Shown: positions 1 through 6,458, counted from the stretch's first letter. The stretch: 7,039 nucleotides of DNA from an uncultured Collinsella sp. (GCA_958431945.1 CAUASQ010000089.1:1-7039); one strand, 5' to 3'. Notes: generated by a model not told the origin, from the letters alone. Translations and numbers: made by a program.

Positions 1-313
1 CGACGATCATCTGCGCGGCCTCCACGGCGTGCTTGGCCTTGCTCTTATAAAAGCCGAGTGACTTGATGGTGTCTGCCACGTCAGCCACACTCGCCCCGGC
101 CATGGCCTCGGGCGTGGGCCACTGGGCAAACAGCTTCGGCGTCACCTTGTTGACCTGCGCGTCGGTCGTTTGCGCCGAGAGCAACACCGCGATCAGCAGG
201 CGGAAGGGATTCTCGTGGTCCAAAAAGCACTCGACCGGGCCATAGCGACGGTTGAGGCGCTCACACACCTCAACGGCGCGCTCGCGTTTGGCGGCATTGG
301 TCTCGCGTGGCAT
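1..313 (-). CDS. nth: Endonuclease III (DNA glycosylase/AP lyase), N-terminal part
   Basis: Base-excision repair enzyme that removes oxidised pyrimidines and cleaves at the abasic site. The first 104 residues are visible; the gene runs off the left edge, so it is cut by the window and not shown to be broken. Residues 35-62 carry the family signature NPFRLLIAVLLSAQTTD followed by VNKVTPKLF, and residues 83-97 (IKSLGFYKSKAKHAV) match the helix leading to the helix-hairpin-helix. The HhH motif, the catalytic Lys and Asp and the iron-sulfur cysteines lie beyond the edge. The ATG at 313 has a clean GAGGAG ribosome binding site at 319-324, five bases upstream. The ABC exporter ends 63 bases upstream on the same strand with no convincing terminator between, so co-transcription is plausible. 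Identification is strong from the motif block. Confidence 0.93.
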   Translation of the reverse strand, partial: MPRETNAAKRERAVEVCERLNRRYGPVECFLDHENPFRLLIAVLLSAQTTDAQVNKVTPKLFAQWPTPEAMAGASVADVADTIKSLGFYKSKAKHAVEAAQMIV

Positions 314-376
314 AACGACTCCTCGGCTCAACGGCACAATAAACTTATGGGCACAATTGTCCCACGTCCGAGACGC

Positions 377-2179
377 TTACGCCTCCAAGAATGCGCCGGT
401 CTGACGGCTCCACAGGCTCGCGTACTCGCCACCCGCCTCGACGAGCTGCGTATGCGTGCCGTCCTCGACAATCTCGCCATCGGCCAGCACCACAATGCGG
501 TCAAGCGCCGCCACGGTGGACAGGCGGTGCGCCACCACAATGGAGGTGCGGCCGCGCATCAGATTCTCGAGCGCCTCCTGCACCAACGCCTCGGACTCGC
601 TGTCCAAGGCAGACGTCGCCTCGTCGAGCACCAGAATCGGCGCGTCGGTTAGGATGGCGCGGGCGATAGCCACGCGCTGACGCTGACCGCCAGAGAGCTT
701 GACGCCGCGCTCGCCCACCATAGTGTCAAAGCCACGGGGCAAGCGGTCGATAAACTCGGTCGCATTAGCCAAGCGAGCCGCCTCGCGAATCTGCTCATCA
801 GTGGCGTTGGGACGACCGTAGGCAATGTTTTCGCGAATGGAGCGGTGGAACAGCAGCGCCTCCTGCGGCACGTAGGCAACCTGACGGCGCAGGCTCTGCT
901 GCGTGCAGCGCGAGACGTCCTGGCCGTCCACGAGCACGCGGCCGCCCTGTACATCGTCCAGGCGCAACAACAACTTGGTGAGCGTCGTCTTGCCCGAGCC
1001 CGATTTGCCCACCAGGCCCACGCGCTGGCCCGCCGCCACATGAAGCGTCAGGTCATCGAACACGCTCTCGCCCGCCGCAGCGTCACGGTACGCAAAGCTC
1101 AGCTGCTCAAAATCAATCGCGCCCTCGGTCACTTTGAGCTCGGGGGCGTCCGGGTCATCTGCCACCAAACGTGGCTCGTCCAGCACGCGCGTCATCTCGG
1201 CCGCATCGCCGAGCGCGCGGTTGATGCGCTGCATCATGGAGCTTACGTAGTTCAGGCGCATGGTGAGGTTATAGGTGTAGGTAAAGATCATGACGAGCGA
1301 GCCGGCCGAGATGCCAAACCACGCGTTGCCGCCCGCCACGAATACGCTCACCACGGCCATGGTGATGACGATAAGACCCGAGGTCGTAAAGTTGCGCTGC
1401 ATCATGGCGTGCATCGAGACCGTCTCGGCATCGCGCGCGGCACGATCAGCGGCGTCGAACAGATCACGTTCAAAGTCCTCGCGCCCGCAGGTCTTGACGG
1501 CCAAGATGTTCGTGACCGCGTCGGAGAGCACGCCCGAGAGCTTGTTCTGCGCGCCGGACGTCGCGGCCGAAAGCGGCATGATGCGCTTGTACATAAGCCA
1601 GACAAACGCGATGTAGACGGCCATGATGCACACCAGGATCACGGTAAACGTCGGCACCACCGGGGCGAGCGCCGCCACCGTGCAGATGACCGAGGTGATG
1701 GTGGGGATGAGCGAATACACCGTCACGTCGACCAGCCCCGTATAGCCGCTCATAAAACGGCTCGTCTGGCTCACGAGCGATCCGCCAAAGCGGCTGGTGT
1801 GAAATGTCATGGATTGATTGGAGAGCGTGTCGAAGCACAGGCGCGCCAGGTGATAGTTGCCCGCAATCTCGAGCTTGTAGACGGTGTAGTCCTGCAGCTT
1901 GGAGAGGATTTGGCCCACCAGGTTAACGAGTACGAGCGCCAGGATATAGGGGCCGAAGACCTCAAACACCTGATCACCCGCCACGGGACCGGCTTGAACG
2001 CGGTCGACAATGAGGGCCATCACATAGGTATTGGCAAACGTCAGCAAAAAGATGTAGCCCGCCGACGAGAACACCGAGAGAAAGACAATCAGCGGCTGCG
2101 TGCGCGTGACACCCCAAAACCGCTGCAGCGTGCGGCGCACGGTGGAGCGTTTCAGCGGACTGGTGTTTCTCTGAGACAT
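377..2179 (-). CDS. ABC exporter half-transporter (fused membrane and ATPase domains)
   Basis: A 600-residue MsbA/MdlB-type exporter for an unknown substrate. The N-terminal half has six predicted membrane helices (roughly residues 30-52, 75-97, 151-171, 175-196, 264-284, 290-309). The nucleotide-binding domain follows from about 355: Walker A GKSGSGKTT at 391-399, Q-loop Gln439, signature LSGGQ at 495-499, Walker B ILVLDE at 515-520 with the catalytic Glu present, and H-loop His551. All ATPase residues are intact and no partner half-transporter is adjacent, so a homodimer is likely. An in-frame ATG 36 bases upstream (2215) lacks a ribosome binding site, whereas ATG 2179 has AAAGGAAG at 2183-2190; the shorter form is chosen. 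It could export drugs, lipids or peptides; nothing in the sequence decides. nth follows downstream. Confidence 0.93.
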   Translation of the reverse strand: MSQRNTSPLKRSTVRRTLQRFWGVTRTQPLIVFLSVFSSAGYIFLLTFANTYVMALIVDRVQAGPVAGDQVFEVFGPYILALVLVNLVGQILSKLQDYTVYKLEIAGNYHLARLCFDTLSNQSMTFHTSRFGGSLVSQTSRFMSGYTGLVDVTVYSLIPTITSVICTVAALAPVVPTFTVILVCIMAVYIAFVWLMYKRIMPLSAATSGAQNKLSGVLSDAVTNILAVKTCGREDFERDLFDAADRAARDAETVSMHAMMQRNFTTSGLIVITMAVVSVFVAGGNAWFGISAGSLVMIFTYTYNLTMRLNYVSSMMQRINRALGDAAEMTRVLDEPRLVADDPDAPELKVTEGAIDFEQLSFAYRDAAAGESVFDDLTLHVAAGQRVGLVGKSGSGKTTLTKLLLRLDDVQGGRVLVDGQDVSRCTQQSLRRQVAYVPQEALLFHRSIRENIAYGRPNATDEQIREAARLANATEFIDRLPRGFDTMVGERGVKLSGGQRQRVAIARAILTDAPILVLDEATSALDSESEALVQEALENLMRGRTSIVVAHRLSTVAALDRIVVLADGEIVEDGTHTQLVEAGGEYASLWSRQTGAFLEA

Positions 2180-2182
2180 GGG

Positions 2183-2190
2183 CTTCCTTT
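2183..2190 (-). promoter_or_regulatory. Ribosome binding site deciding the ABC exporter start
   Basis: AAAGGAAG on the minus strand, with its AGGA core five bases before the ATG at 2179. The alternative ATG at 2215 has no purine-rich sequence ahead of it, so this site supports the 600-residue form. Confidence 0.7.
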
Positions 2191-2255
2191 CGCGTCTGAT
2201 AGGGCGAAACGCCATTGTTGCACACTAAAGCGCACTTCAGGCAAGCGCGATGTGA

Positions 2256-2299
2256 AAGGCAGCGGGGTGCCCGCGTTTGCGCCGGTGCCCCGCTGCCTT
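2256..2299 (-). terminator. Hairpin terminator downstream of rmuC
   Basis: A perfect 12-base-pair stem: AAGGCAGCGGGG on the plus strand at 2256-2267 pairs with CCCCGCTGCCTT at 2288-2299. The 20-base GC-rich loop can fold further through GCG/CGC around CAAA. It begins 8 bases past the rmuC stop codon. On the minus strand the stem ends in CTTTC, so the T-run is short and termination may be partial. It separates rmuC from the ABC exporter. Confidence 0.65.
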
Positions 2300-2306
2300 G
2301 TTGCAA

Positions 2307-3662
2307 TTAGTCCTCGTCTTCTTGGTCTGTGGAAAGGCCCGCGGGCGTGAGTCCCAAGATCTCATCGGCTTGGTCGGCGTCTTCCAGCGCGTCGATATCC
2401 TTGAGTTTGCGCTCCATGACGTTGGTGCGCGTGGTGATAATGCCCTCGACCGTTTTACCCGCGGTCTCGATCTGCTGCTGGGCGCGGCGCAGCGCCTTTT
2501 GATAGCGCGGCAGCTCGGCCTTGACGGCGGAGAGCACTCGCAGTACATCGTCGGTGCGTTTTTGCAGCCTAAACGTCTGGTAGCTCATCTGCAGGCTGTT
2601 GAGAATGGCCGCCATGGTGCTGGGGCCGGCAACGTTGACGTGATAGTCGCGGCCCAGGGTCTCGATAAGCCCGGAGCGGCTGACGACCTCGGCGTACAGC
2701 CCTTCAAACGGCACGAACATGATGCCAAAGTTGGTCGTTGCCGGCACACTCAGGTACTTTTCGCAAATGTCCTTTGCCTCGCGCTTGACCATGGTGTCGA
2801 GCGTCTTGCGCGCAGCCGCCACGGTCTCCGCATCGCCCGACTCCTGCGCGTCGAGCAAGTGCTCGTACGCGTCGCCCGGGAATTTGGAGTCGATCGGCAG
2901 CAGCACGGGATCGCCCTCGTCCACCGGCAGCTTGACGGCAAACTCAACGCGCTCCGAGGCGCCGGGCTTGGTGGCGACGTTTTCCAGATACTGGTCGGGC
3001 GTAAGGATATCCGCCAGAATTGCACCCAGCTGCACCTCGCCCAAAATGCCACGCGCCTTCACGTTGCCCAGCACGCGCTTAAGGTCGCCCACGCCGGTGG
3101 CGATGGACTGCATGTCGCCCAGGCCCTTGTACACGGCCTCGAGCTGGTCGCTCACCTGCTTAAACGATGCCGACAGTCGGTCGTTGAGCGTGCGGGAGAG
3201 CTTCTCGTCCACCGTCGCACGCATTTGATCGAGCTGCACGTTGTTGTCTTTGCGGATGGCGCCCAGCTGAGCATCGACCGTTTCGCGCACCTTGTCCAGG
3301 CGATGCTCGATACCCTCGCGGTTGGCACCGAGCTGTTGGGCCGTCTCGCGGCGCAGGTCATCCATCCGGTCACCAGCTTGCGAAAACTCACGTGCGATGG
3401 TCAGGTAACGTTGCTGCTCCACGGCCGCATCTGTCGTCTGCTGCTGCGCGATGGCATTGGCCGTGCGGCGAGTTTCGGCCAGCGCGACGTTCAGGGCATC
3501 GAGCGCGTTGTTGGCCTGCTCGAGTGCTGCCAGCGTTTCCGCGCTACTGTCGCCACGCTCCCGCAACTCGGCACGCAGGCTCTTGAGCTGGAGGGCGCAA
3601 GCCACAGCAACCCCCACCGCCACCAAGGCGATCACAACAAGCACAATATCAATAGCAGACAT
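2307..3662 (-). CDS. rmuC: RmuC-family protein (DNA recombination/inversion-limiting, DUF195)
   Basis: A 451-residue RmuC homologue. The family was named for limiting recombination at inverted repeats and has a predicted PD-(D/E)XK-like nuclease core. Residues 5-24 form a membrane anchor. About 40-185 is a long charged, Gln/Ala-rich helical region predicted to be coiled coil. The RmuC core spans about 195-380: VKARGILGEVQLGAIL at 201-216, the strand LLPIDSKFP at 254-262 holding the putative catalytic Asp and Lys, FGIMFVPFEGLYAE at 312-325 and AGPSTMAAIL at 345-354. The C-terminus is acidic. ATG 3662 is preferred over an in-frame TTG 33 bases upstream because GGCGGAG (3666-3672) precedes it and the protein then begins directly with the hydrophobic anchor. 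The HTH gene ends 51 bases upstream; no strong promoter is seen between them, so read-through from that pair is possible. Confidence 0.94.
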   Translation of the reverse strand: MSAIDIVLVVIALVAVGVAVACALQLKSLRAELRERGDSSAETLAALEQANNALDALNVALAETRRTANAIAQQQTTDAAVEQQRYLTIAREFSQAGDRMDDLRRETAQQLGANREGIEHRLDKVRETVDAQLGAIRKDNNVQLDQMRATVDEKLSRTLNDRLSASFKQVSDQLEAVYKGLGDMQSIATGVGDLKRVLGNVKARGILGEVQLGAILADILTPDQYLENVATKPGASERVEFAVKLPVDEGDPVLLPIDSKFPGDAYEHLLDAQESGDAETVAAARKTLDTMVKREAKDICEKYLSVPATTNFGIMFVPFEGLYAEVVSRSGLIETLGRDYHVNVAGPSTMAAILNSLQMSYQTFRLQKRTDDVLRVLSAVKAELPRYQKALRRAQQQIETAGKTVEGIITTRTNVMERKLKDIDALEDADQADEILGLTPAGLSTDQEDED

Positions 3663-3713
3663 AAACTCCGCCCAACAAACCCAATCGAGCACCAATCAAA
3701 ACCGCGATCAATC

Positions 3714-4277
3714 TTACCCCGCCATACGCACCGGGCGCCCGGCCCCTTCTTGGGCGCCCCTCTCCTCCGCATATTCCATAATGCGGCGCGCCGTCTCCCT
3801 GCTCACCTTTGAGTCATCACCGGCTAAATATGCGTACACGTTTCCCTTATTCAGATTCAAATCGCGGCAGAGACCGTAGCGCGTTACACCCGATTCCTCT
3901 AGCGCTCCCAACGTTCTTTTTCGCATCAGGGCGTTGATTCTTCTGTCCGCCACTGGCTTTTCCTTCACCGCTCTATACGCACGCCAAACGTTGGCATAAC
4001 GATTAGGAAGTTTGTCCTCGGCGCATAGAGATGCCAGGCTACCCGTTTGGGCGTACAAGGACAAAACGCCTCGGTAACCCTCTTCCATCCACGAACCCTC
4101 GGATAAGCCCAGAACGTATTCGGCTTTACCCTGTGCCAAAGCGAGCAAAAACAGGGGCTCCGCCACGCGCGGCGCAACCGTCGTCGCTTGCTTAACCAGT
4201 TTTCTAAAACTGAGCGACTGCTGTCCGGATAGCTCTCGGCAATAGCCTTTTAAGAATCCCTCAAAGGTCAGATTCAA
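3714..4277 (-). CDS. HTH-domain protein, downstream partner of a nucleotidyltransferase
   Basis: A 187-residue, mostly helical, soluble protein; I do not recognise the full-length family. Residues 120-168 look like an XRE-like helix-turn-helix: GLCRDLNLNKGNVYAYLAG contains the turn and recognition helix, and SRETARRIMEYAEE the following helix. Residues 1-118 form an all-helical N-terminal domain with no motif I can name. The start is a TTG at 4277 that overlaps the TGA stop of the upstream gene (shared bases TTGA), with a strong AAGGAGG at 4285-4291 seven bases before it. The reading frame is open further upstream but only over the 3' end of the partner gene. The tight overlap implies co-translation with the nucleotidyltransferase; an antitoxin or autoregulator role is inference. 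Base composition is visibly AT-richer than in the flanking genes, suggesting acquisition. Confidence 0.75.
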   Translation of the reverse strand: MNLTFEGFLKGYCRELSGQQSLSFRKLVKQATTVAPRVAEPLFLLALAQGKAEYVLGLSEGSWMEEGYRGVLSLYAQTGSLASLCAEDKLPNRYANVWRAYRAVKEKPVADRRINALMRKRTLGALEESGVTRYGLCRDLNLNKGNVYAYLAGDDSKVSRETARRIMEYAEERGAQEGAGRPVRMAG

Positions 4278-4804
4278 CCGAGCACCTCCTTTTTGTATTG
4301 GCTGTATGCGCAGACCATCTCTTGATAACTCCGCTCCGAAGGCGACGACGCCAGCGCCTCGCCCTCGTCGAATATAAGCCGTTCGAGCAGTCCCCAATCA
4401 AGTCGGTCGACGAATGCCTGGCTATGAAGATCGATGATGTCGTTCGGACGACAGGCATAGAGCTTCATTACCGCCAGGTCCTCCAAGGATGGCGTAAAGT
4501 ACCTGATAAAGCGCGCCCCAATATCCAAGGGAATCAAACGATCTTCGTAATTGAACGGCATCTGATTACAATATGCCACCGCCATACCATTCACCTCGGG
4601 GTATCGAGCTATGATCTCGCGGAGGCACCTATCTGCCTCAAACACATCAATGTCATGTGTAACCGAACGATTCGTCACATCGTTTAGCATGAAGGCGCTT
4701 CCTCCCACCAATACAACGTTCGGCCTGTCGTCTCTTGGACCTATTTCCAGCTCCGCCTCTTCGTCAATGCCCAAAAGAGTCTGCTCTAAATCCTGCTTAT
4801 ACAT
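4274..4804 (-). CDS. DUF6036-like nucleotidyltransferase, candidate toxin or effector
   Basis: A 176-residue protein of the minimal nucleotidyltransferase fold. The diagnostic signature is VLVGGSAFML at residues 31-40 followed by DIDVFEAD at 51-58, with Gly34-Gly35-Ser36 and the metal-binding pair Asp51/Asp53. Asp94 in LIPLDIG may be the third acidic residue. SLEDLAVMKLYACRPNDIIDL at about 106-126 (Lys114, Arg119, Asp122, Asp125) matches the conserved C-terminal block of DUF6036 and AbiEii-like proteins. Such enzymes include tRNA- or protein-modifying toxins, but the substrate here is unknown. The ATG at 4804 has TAGGA at 4811-4815, six bases upstream. Its stop codon overlaps the start of the HTH gene, a typical two-gene module layout. 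Codon use is AT-richer than in the neighbours. A housekeeping nucleotidyltransferase role is possible but less likely given the paired HTH gene. Confidence 0.8.
   Translation of the reverse strand: MYKQDLEQTLLGIDEEAELEIGPRDDRPNVVLVGGSAFMLNDVTNRSVTHDIDVFEADRCLREIIARYPEVNGMAVAYCNQMPFNYEDRLIPLDIGARFIRYFTPSLEDLAVMKLYACRPNDIIDLHSQAFVDRLDWGLLERLIFDEGEALASSPSERSYQEMVCAYSQYKKEVLG
4285..4291 (-). promoter_or_regulatory. Strong ribosome binding site for the TTG start
   Basis: AAGGAGG on the minus strand, inside the last codons of the nucleotidyltransferase gene and seven bases before the TTG at 4277. It is the best Shine-Dalgarno match near any start in the window and is the main reason for choosing a TTG start. 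Confidence 0.75.
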
Positions 4805-4816
4805 AGCAAATCCTAT

Positions 4817-4842
4817 TATTATTTATCTTCAATAATACTATT
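4817..4842. repeat. AT-rich inverted repeats over the -10, possible operator
   Basis: TATTATT at 4817-4823 and AATAATA at 4831-4837 are exact inverted copies separated by seven bases. AATAATACTATT at 4831-4842 is itself palindromic apart from one mismatched pair. Both cover the presumed -10 and start site, a suitable place for an autorepressor such as the HTH partner. Simple AT-rich sequence can produce such matches by chance. Confidence 0.3.
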
Positions 4843-4860
4843 CAGTCGCACGACAGGACC
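4832..4860 (-). promoter_or_regulatory. Probable promoter of the nucleotidyltransferase/HTH pair
   Basis: A good -10 element, TATTAT on the minus strand (4832-4837), lies about 28 bases ahead of the start codon. The hexamer 17 bases further upstream, GGTCCT at 4855-4860, is a poor -35, so the promoter may be weak or activator-dependent. The -10 is embedded in palindromic AT-rich sequence. Confidence 0.45.
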
Positions 4861-4927
4861 CACAGGATGCAAGAATTCTGCTCGTGGCGATAATTCGTAC
4901 ACCCTGGAAGTCCTAATGTGACAAACG

Positions 4928-5362
4928 CTAACTCTCCCAGCCGGCGCGGATGGTTGTTGCGACATCGCCTAGGCGCTGGCCCAGGGCCGCTAGATGCTGG
5001 AGCACCTCATTGGGCGAGGCACCGTTGAGAATGCACGTGAGGGCATATGAGGCCAAGAAGATTGCCGCAAGTCCTAGCGGAATGAGCACGATCATCGCCA
5101 ATGTGCGCAGGCGCTGGCCCACGCGGCGACAACGCGCACGACGCTTGTCGAACGCGAGCTCCTGCGCATATGAATCTTGCTGTACGGAATAGGCCTCTGG
5201 TGCCGATTCGCACCCGGGCACGGCTGCAGGTACAGCAGCGGGCACGACGTTTTGCACGGGCGCCTGGTTGGCAACCCCTTGCATTTGCATCTCTATAAGC
5301 CGCCGCTGCTGCCGCAGCATGCGCTCGGCTTGTTGCTGTGGGGTCTCAAGAAACAGGTCCAT
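4928..5362 (-). CDS. Small single-pass membrane protein, unknown function
   Basis: A 144-residue protein I do not recognise. Residues 8-29 form a Gln/Arg/Met-rich amphipathic helix, followed by a low-complexity Ala/Pro/Val linker at 30-56 (PAAVPAAVP). A basic stretch at 73-86 (KRRARCRRVGQRLR) precedes one membrane helix at about 87-112. By the positive-inside rule the N-terminal two thirds would be cytoplasmic, with a short 30-residue tail outside. There is no signal peptide. ATG 5362 is chosen because GGAGG at 5368-5372 sits five bases upstream; an in-frame TTG at 5374 would overlap that site. It appears monocistronic: a terminator lies upstream of its leader, and the next pair has its own promoter-like sequence. 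No clear terminator follows the stop. Confidence 0.75.
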   Translation of the reverse strand: MDLFLETPQQQAERMLRQQRRLIEMQMQGVANQAPVQNVVPAAVPAAVPGCESAPEAYSVQQDSYAQELAFDKRRARCRRVGQRLRTLAMIVLIPLGLAAIFLASYALTCILNGASPNEVLQHLAALGQRLGDVATTIRAGWES

Positions 5363-5440
5363 GTTGGCCTCCAAAATCGGAGCGTTCGACGCTTACGACC
5401 AGCATCCCGCACCGCCATGACCGCGACAACGCAATCGCCG

Positions 5441-5469
5441 GCAATAGCCACAAAGTTTCTTTTGCTCAA
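5441..5469 (-). promoter_or_regulatory. Weak promoter candidate for the small membrane protein
   Basis: TTGAGC at 5464-5469 and TATTGC at 5441-5446 on the minus strand are 17 bases apart, about 80 bases ahead of the ATG at 5362. Each box departs from consensus, so this is only the best candidate in the leader. Confidence 0.25.
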
Positions 5470-5478
5470 AAGCTGTCG

Positions 5479-5521
5479 AAAAGCTCAACAACTCCCCTAC
5501 CAGCACTTTCTCTGAGCTTTT
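5479..5521. repeat. Inverted repeat in the leader
   Basis: AAAAGCTCA at 5479-5487 and TGAGCTTTT at 5513-5521 are perfect nine-base inverted copies around a 25-base loop. A related CAAAAGCT lies just outside at 5467-5474. The long loop argues against a terminator; paired operator half-sites or a leader hairpin are alternatives. Confidence 0.35.
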
Positions 5522-5615
5522 TTCGCCAGCAATCTTTTGGCCTTCCACCCTTACGCCAACTGACCAAAATCTAACCAAAAGCTTGACGAAAATTGTGGAG
5601 ACCGGGACCCCACAC

Positions 5616-5643
5616 AAAAAGTGCCGCCCCAAAGGGGCGGCAC
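5616..5643 (-). terminator. Intrinsic terminator after the four-helix membrane protein
   Basis: A perfect ten-base-pair stem, GTGCCGCCCC at 5621-5630 and GGGGCGGCAC at 5634-5643, with a three-base loop. On the minus strand it is followed by TTTTTG (5616-5620 are five As on the plus strand), a textbook intrinsic terminator in the direction of the genes. It closes the transcript of the 5826-6458 gene and is nearly identical to the one at 6551-6580. Confidence 0.9.
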
Positions 5644-5659
5644 ACAAACCAATCTATTA

Positions 5660-5675
5660 GCCAAAACTCGTTGGC
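5660..5675. repeat. Small hairpin between the long hairpin and the terminator
   Basis: GCCAA at 5660-5664 pairs with TTGGC at 5671-5675 across a six-base loop. It is short, and no equivalent is evident at the second hairpin-terminator locus. Confidence 0.25.
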
Positions 5676-5686
5676 AAGCCCGCGTC

Positions 5687-5770
5687 GTCAGACCCGCGGC
5701 GCATGCCTTTGCCTCGCGTGACTCTGCGAAGCCGTGAGCGAGAGGGAAAGGGATGCGCCGCGGGTCTGAC
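5687..5770. repeat. Long hairpin element 1 with conserved apical core
   Basis: The outer arms GTCAGACCCGCGGCGCAT (5687-5704) and its exact complement (5753-5770) give 18 perfect pairs. After one mismatch the stem continues through CCTTT/AAAGG, another mismatch and CCTC/GAGG. The apex contains CTGCGAAGCCGTGAGCGAG at 5724-5742, identical to the apex of element 2. It lies 56 bases past the stop of the 5826-6458 gene and about 43 bases before its terminator. It is not needed for termination. Candidate identities are a structured 3' UTR RNA or a mobile palindromic repeat. Confidence 0.85.
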
Positions 5771-5773
5771 GTC

Positions 5774-5808
5774 CGGAGCGGTGAAACCAGCAGTTGCCCT
5801 GCGCTCCG
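5774..5808. repeat. Inverted repeat next to hairpin element 1
   Basis: CGGAGCG at 5774-5780 and CGCTCCG at 5802-5808 are seven-base inverted copies around a 21-base loop, between the stop codon and the long hairpin. It may add a side stem to a 3' UTR structure. Confidence 0.3.
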
Positions 5809-5825
5809 TGGTCGGTGAGGACAGA

Positions 5826-6458
5826 CTACATGCCCGCGAGACCGCGGGCGGCGGTGGCGCACATAAACGCCAAGGCTAAAATCACGAGCGAGCCCGCAAT
5901 GTCTGCCAGCACACCCATTGCACGACGCTCAAACAACCAGCTCTCAAAGTGCGGGGCGACGTTGCGCCAAACACGCCACAGCAAGATGCCCATACCGATG
6001 ACGCCTGGGATATTGAGCAGTAGGATCTCGGAGCACAAAAGACCGATCAGGTTGCCGGCGGCAAAACCAGCGTCGCCCTCGCAGTATTTGCGATAAATCA
6101 TGTACAACATGTACGCCACAAACGGCTGCAGGCACGCAGAGATAAACGTAACCACCATCGAGGGGTCCTGAGAAAAGACATCGGTGAGTTTATCGACACT
6201 CGTGGCATCTTTCGAAGCCAAGAACAAGCCAATGACCACCACGGGCACCACGCCCAAGATAACCTCGACCAGAGTAAACAACTTAGCAGTCAGATCCTCG
6301 CTAGCCGTATTGAGGTGAGGCGCCCACTCAGGATGAGCATGCGCGCCAACCTTCTTGTCCTTCTCGACACGATCGACCTTTTTACCCTCGGCAACCCGAC
6401 GACCAGGATCCTTGCGAGTTCCCGCCGCAGCAACCCGAGCCCGAGACTTCTTACCCAT
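5826..6458 (-). CDS. Four-helix membrane protein of unknown function
   Basis: A 210-residue integral membrane protein I cannot assign. Residues 1-38 are a strongly basic cytoplasmic tail, Lys/Arg/Ala-rich (MGKKSRARVAAAGTRK). Four hydrophobic helices follow at about 61-82, 101-122, 137-161 and 182-204, with charged loops such as YRKYCEGD at 122-129 and ERRA at 177-180. No catalytic motif is visible. An in-frame ATG 15 bases upstream (6473) lacks a ribosome binding site; ATG 6458 has GGGGTG upstream at a somewhat long spacing, so the start is less certain than for other genes here. It is flanked by terminators on both sides (6551-6580 and 5616-5643), so it is transcribed alone; no convincing promoter was found upstream. 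Its 3' region carries long hairpin element 1. Confidence 0.8.
   Translation of the reverse strand: MGKKSRARVAAAGTRKDPGRRVAEGKKVDRVEKDKKVGAHAHPEWAPHLNTASEDLTAKLFTLVEVILGVVPVVVIGLFLASKDATSVDKLTDVFSQDPSMVVTFISACLQPFVAYMLYMIYRKYCEGDAGFAAGNLIGLLCSEILLLNIPGVIGMGILLWRVWRNVAPHFESWLFERRAMGVLADIAGSLVILALAFMCATAARGLAGM

Larger units (their letters stand above)
5375..5615. other. Non-coding leader region of the small membrane protein gene
   Basis: About 240 bases without a credible gene. Frames crossing it lack ribosome binding sites and recognisable protein content. It holds an inverted repeat (5479-5521) and a weak promoter candidate (5441-5469), and is richer in A and T runs than the coding DNA, as expected of a regulatory leader. 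Confidence 0.5.

Noticed and set aside
845..2350. 501-codon open frame on the plus strand opposite the ABC exporter
   Set aside because: It lies entirely antisense to a motif-complete ABC exporter, and its His/Arg/Ala/Gly-rich translation is the usual shadow of a high-GC gene; no ribosome binding site or domain seen.
3663..3713. Promoter for rmuC (TTGATC, 17 bases, TCGATT)
   Set aside because: The -10 match is too weak to separate from background; read-through from the upstream pair is equally likely.
2277..3812. 511-codon open frame on the plus strand opposite rmuC
   Set aside because: Antisense shadow of rmuC with Leu/His/Gly/Arg-rich content, and it runs through the rmuC terminator and into the HTH gene.
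5551..5862. 103-codon minus-strand frame across hairpin element 1 and the terminator
   Set aside because: It reads through a long palindrome and an intrinsic terminator, is Arg/Pro/Ser-rich and overlaps the end of the 5826-6458 gene. The apical core gives SLTASQ in one frame, which may generate spurious proteins elsewhere.
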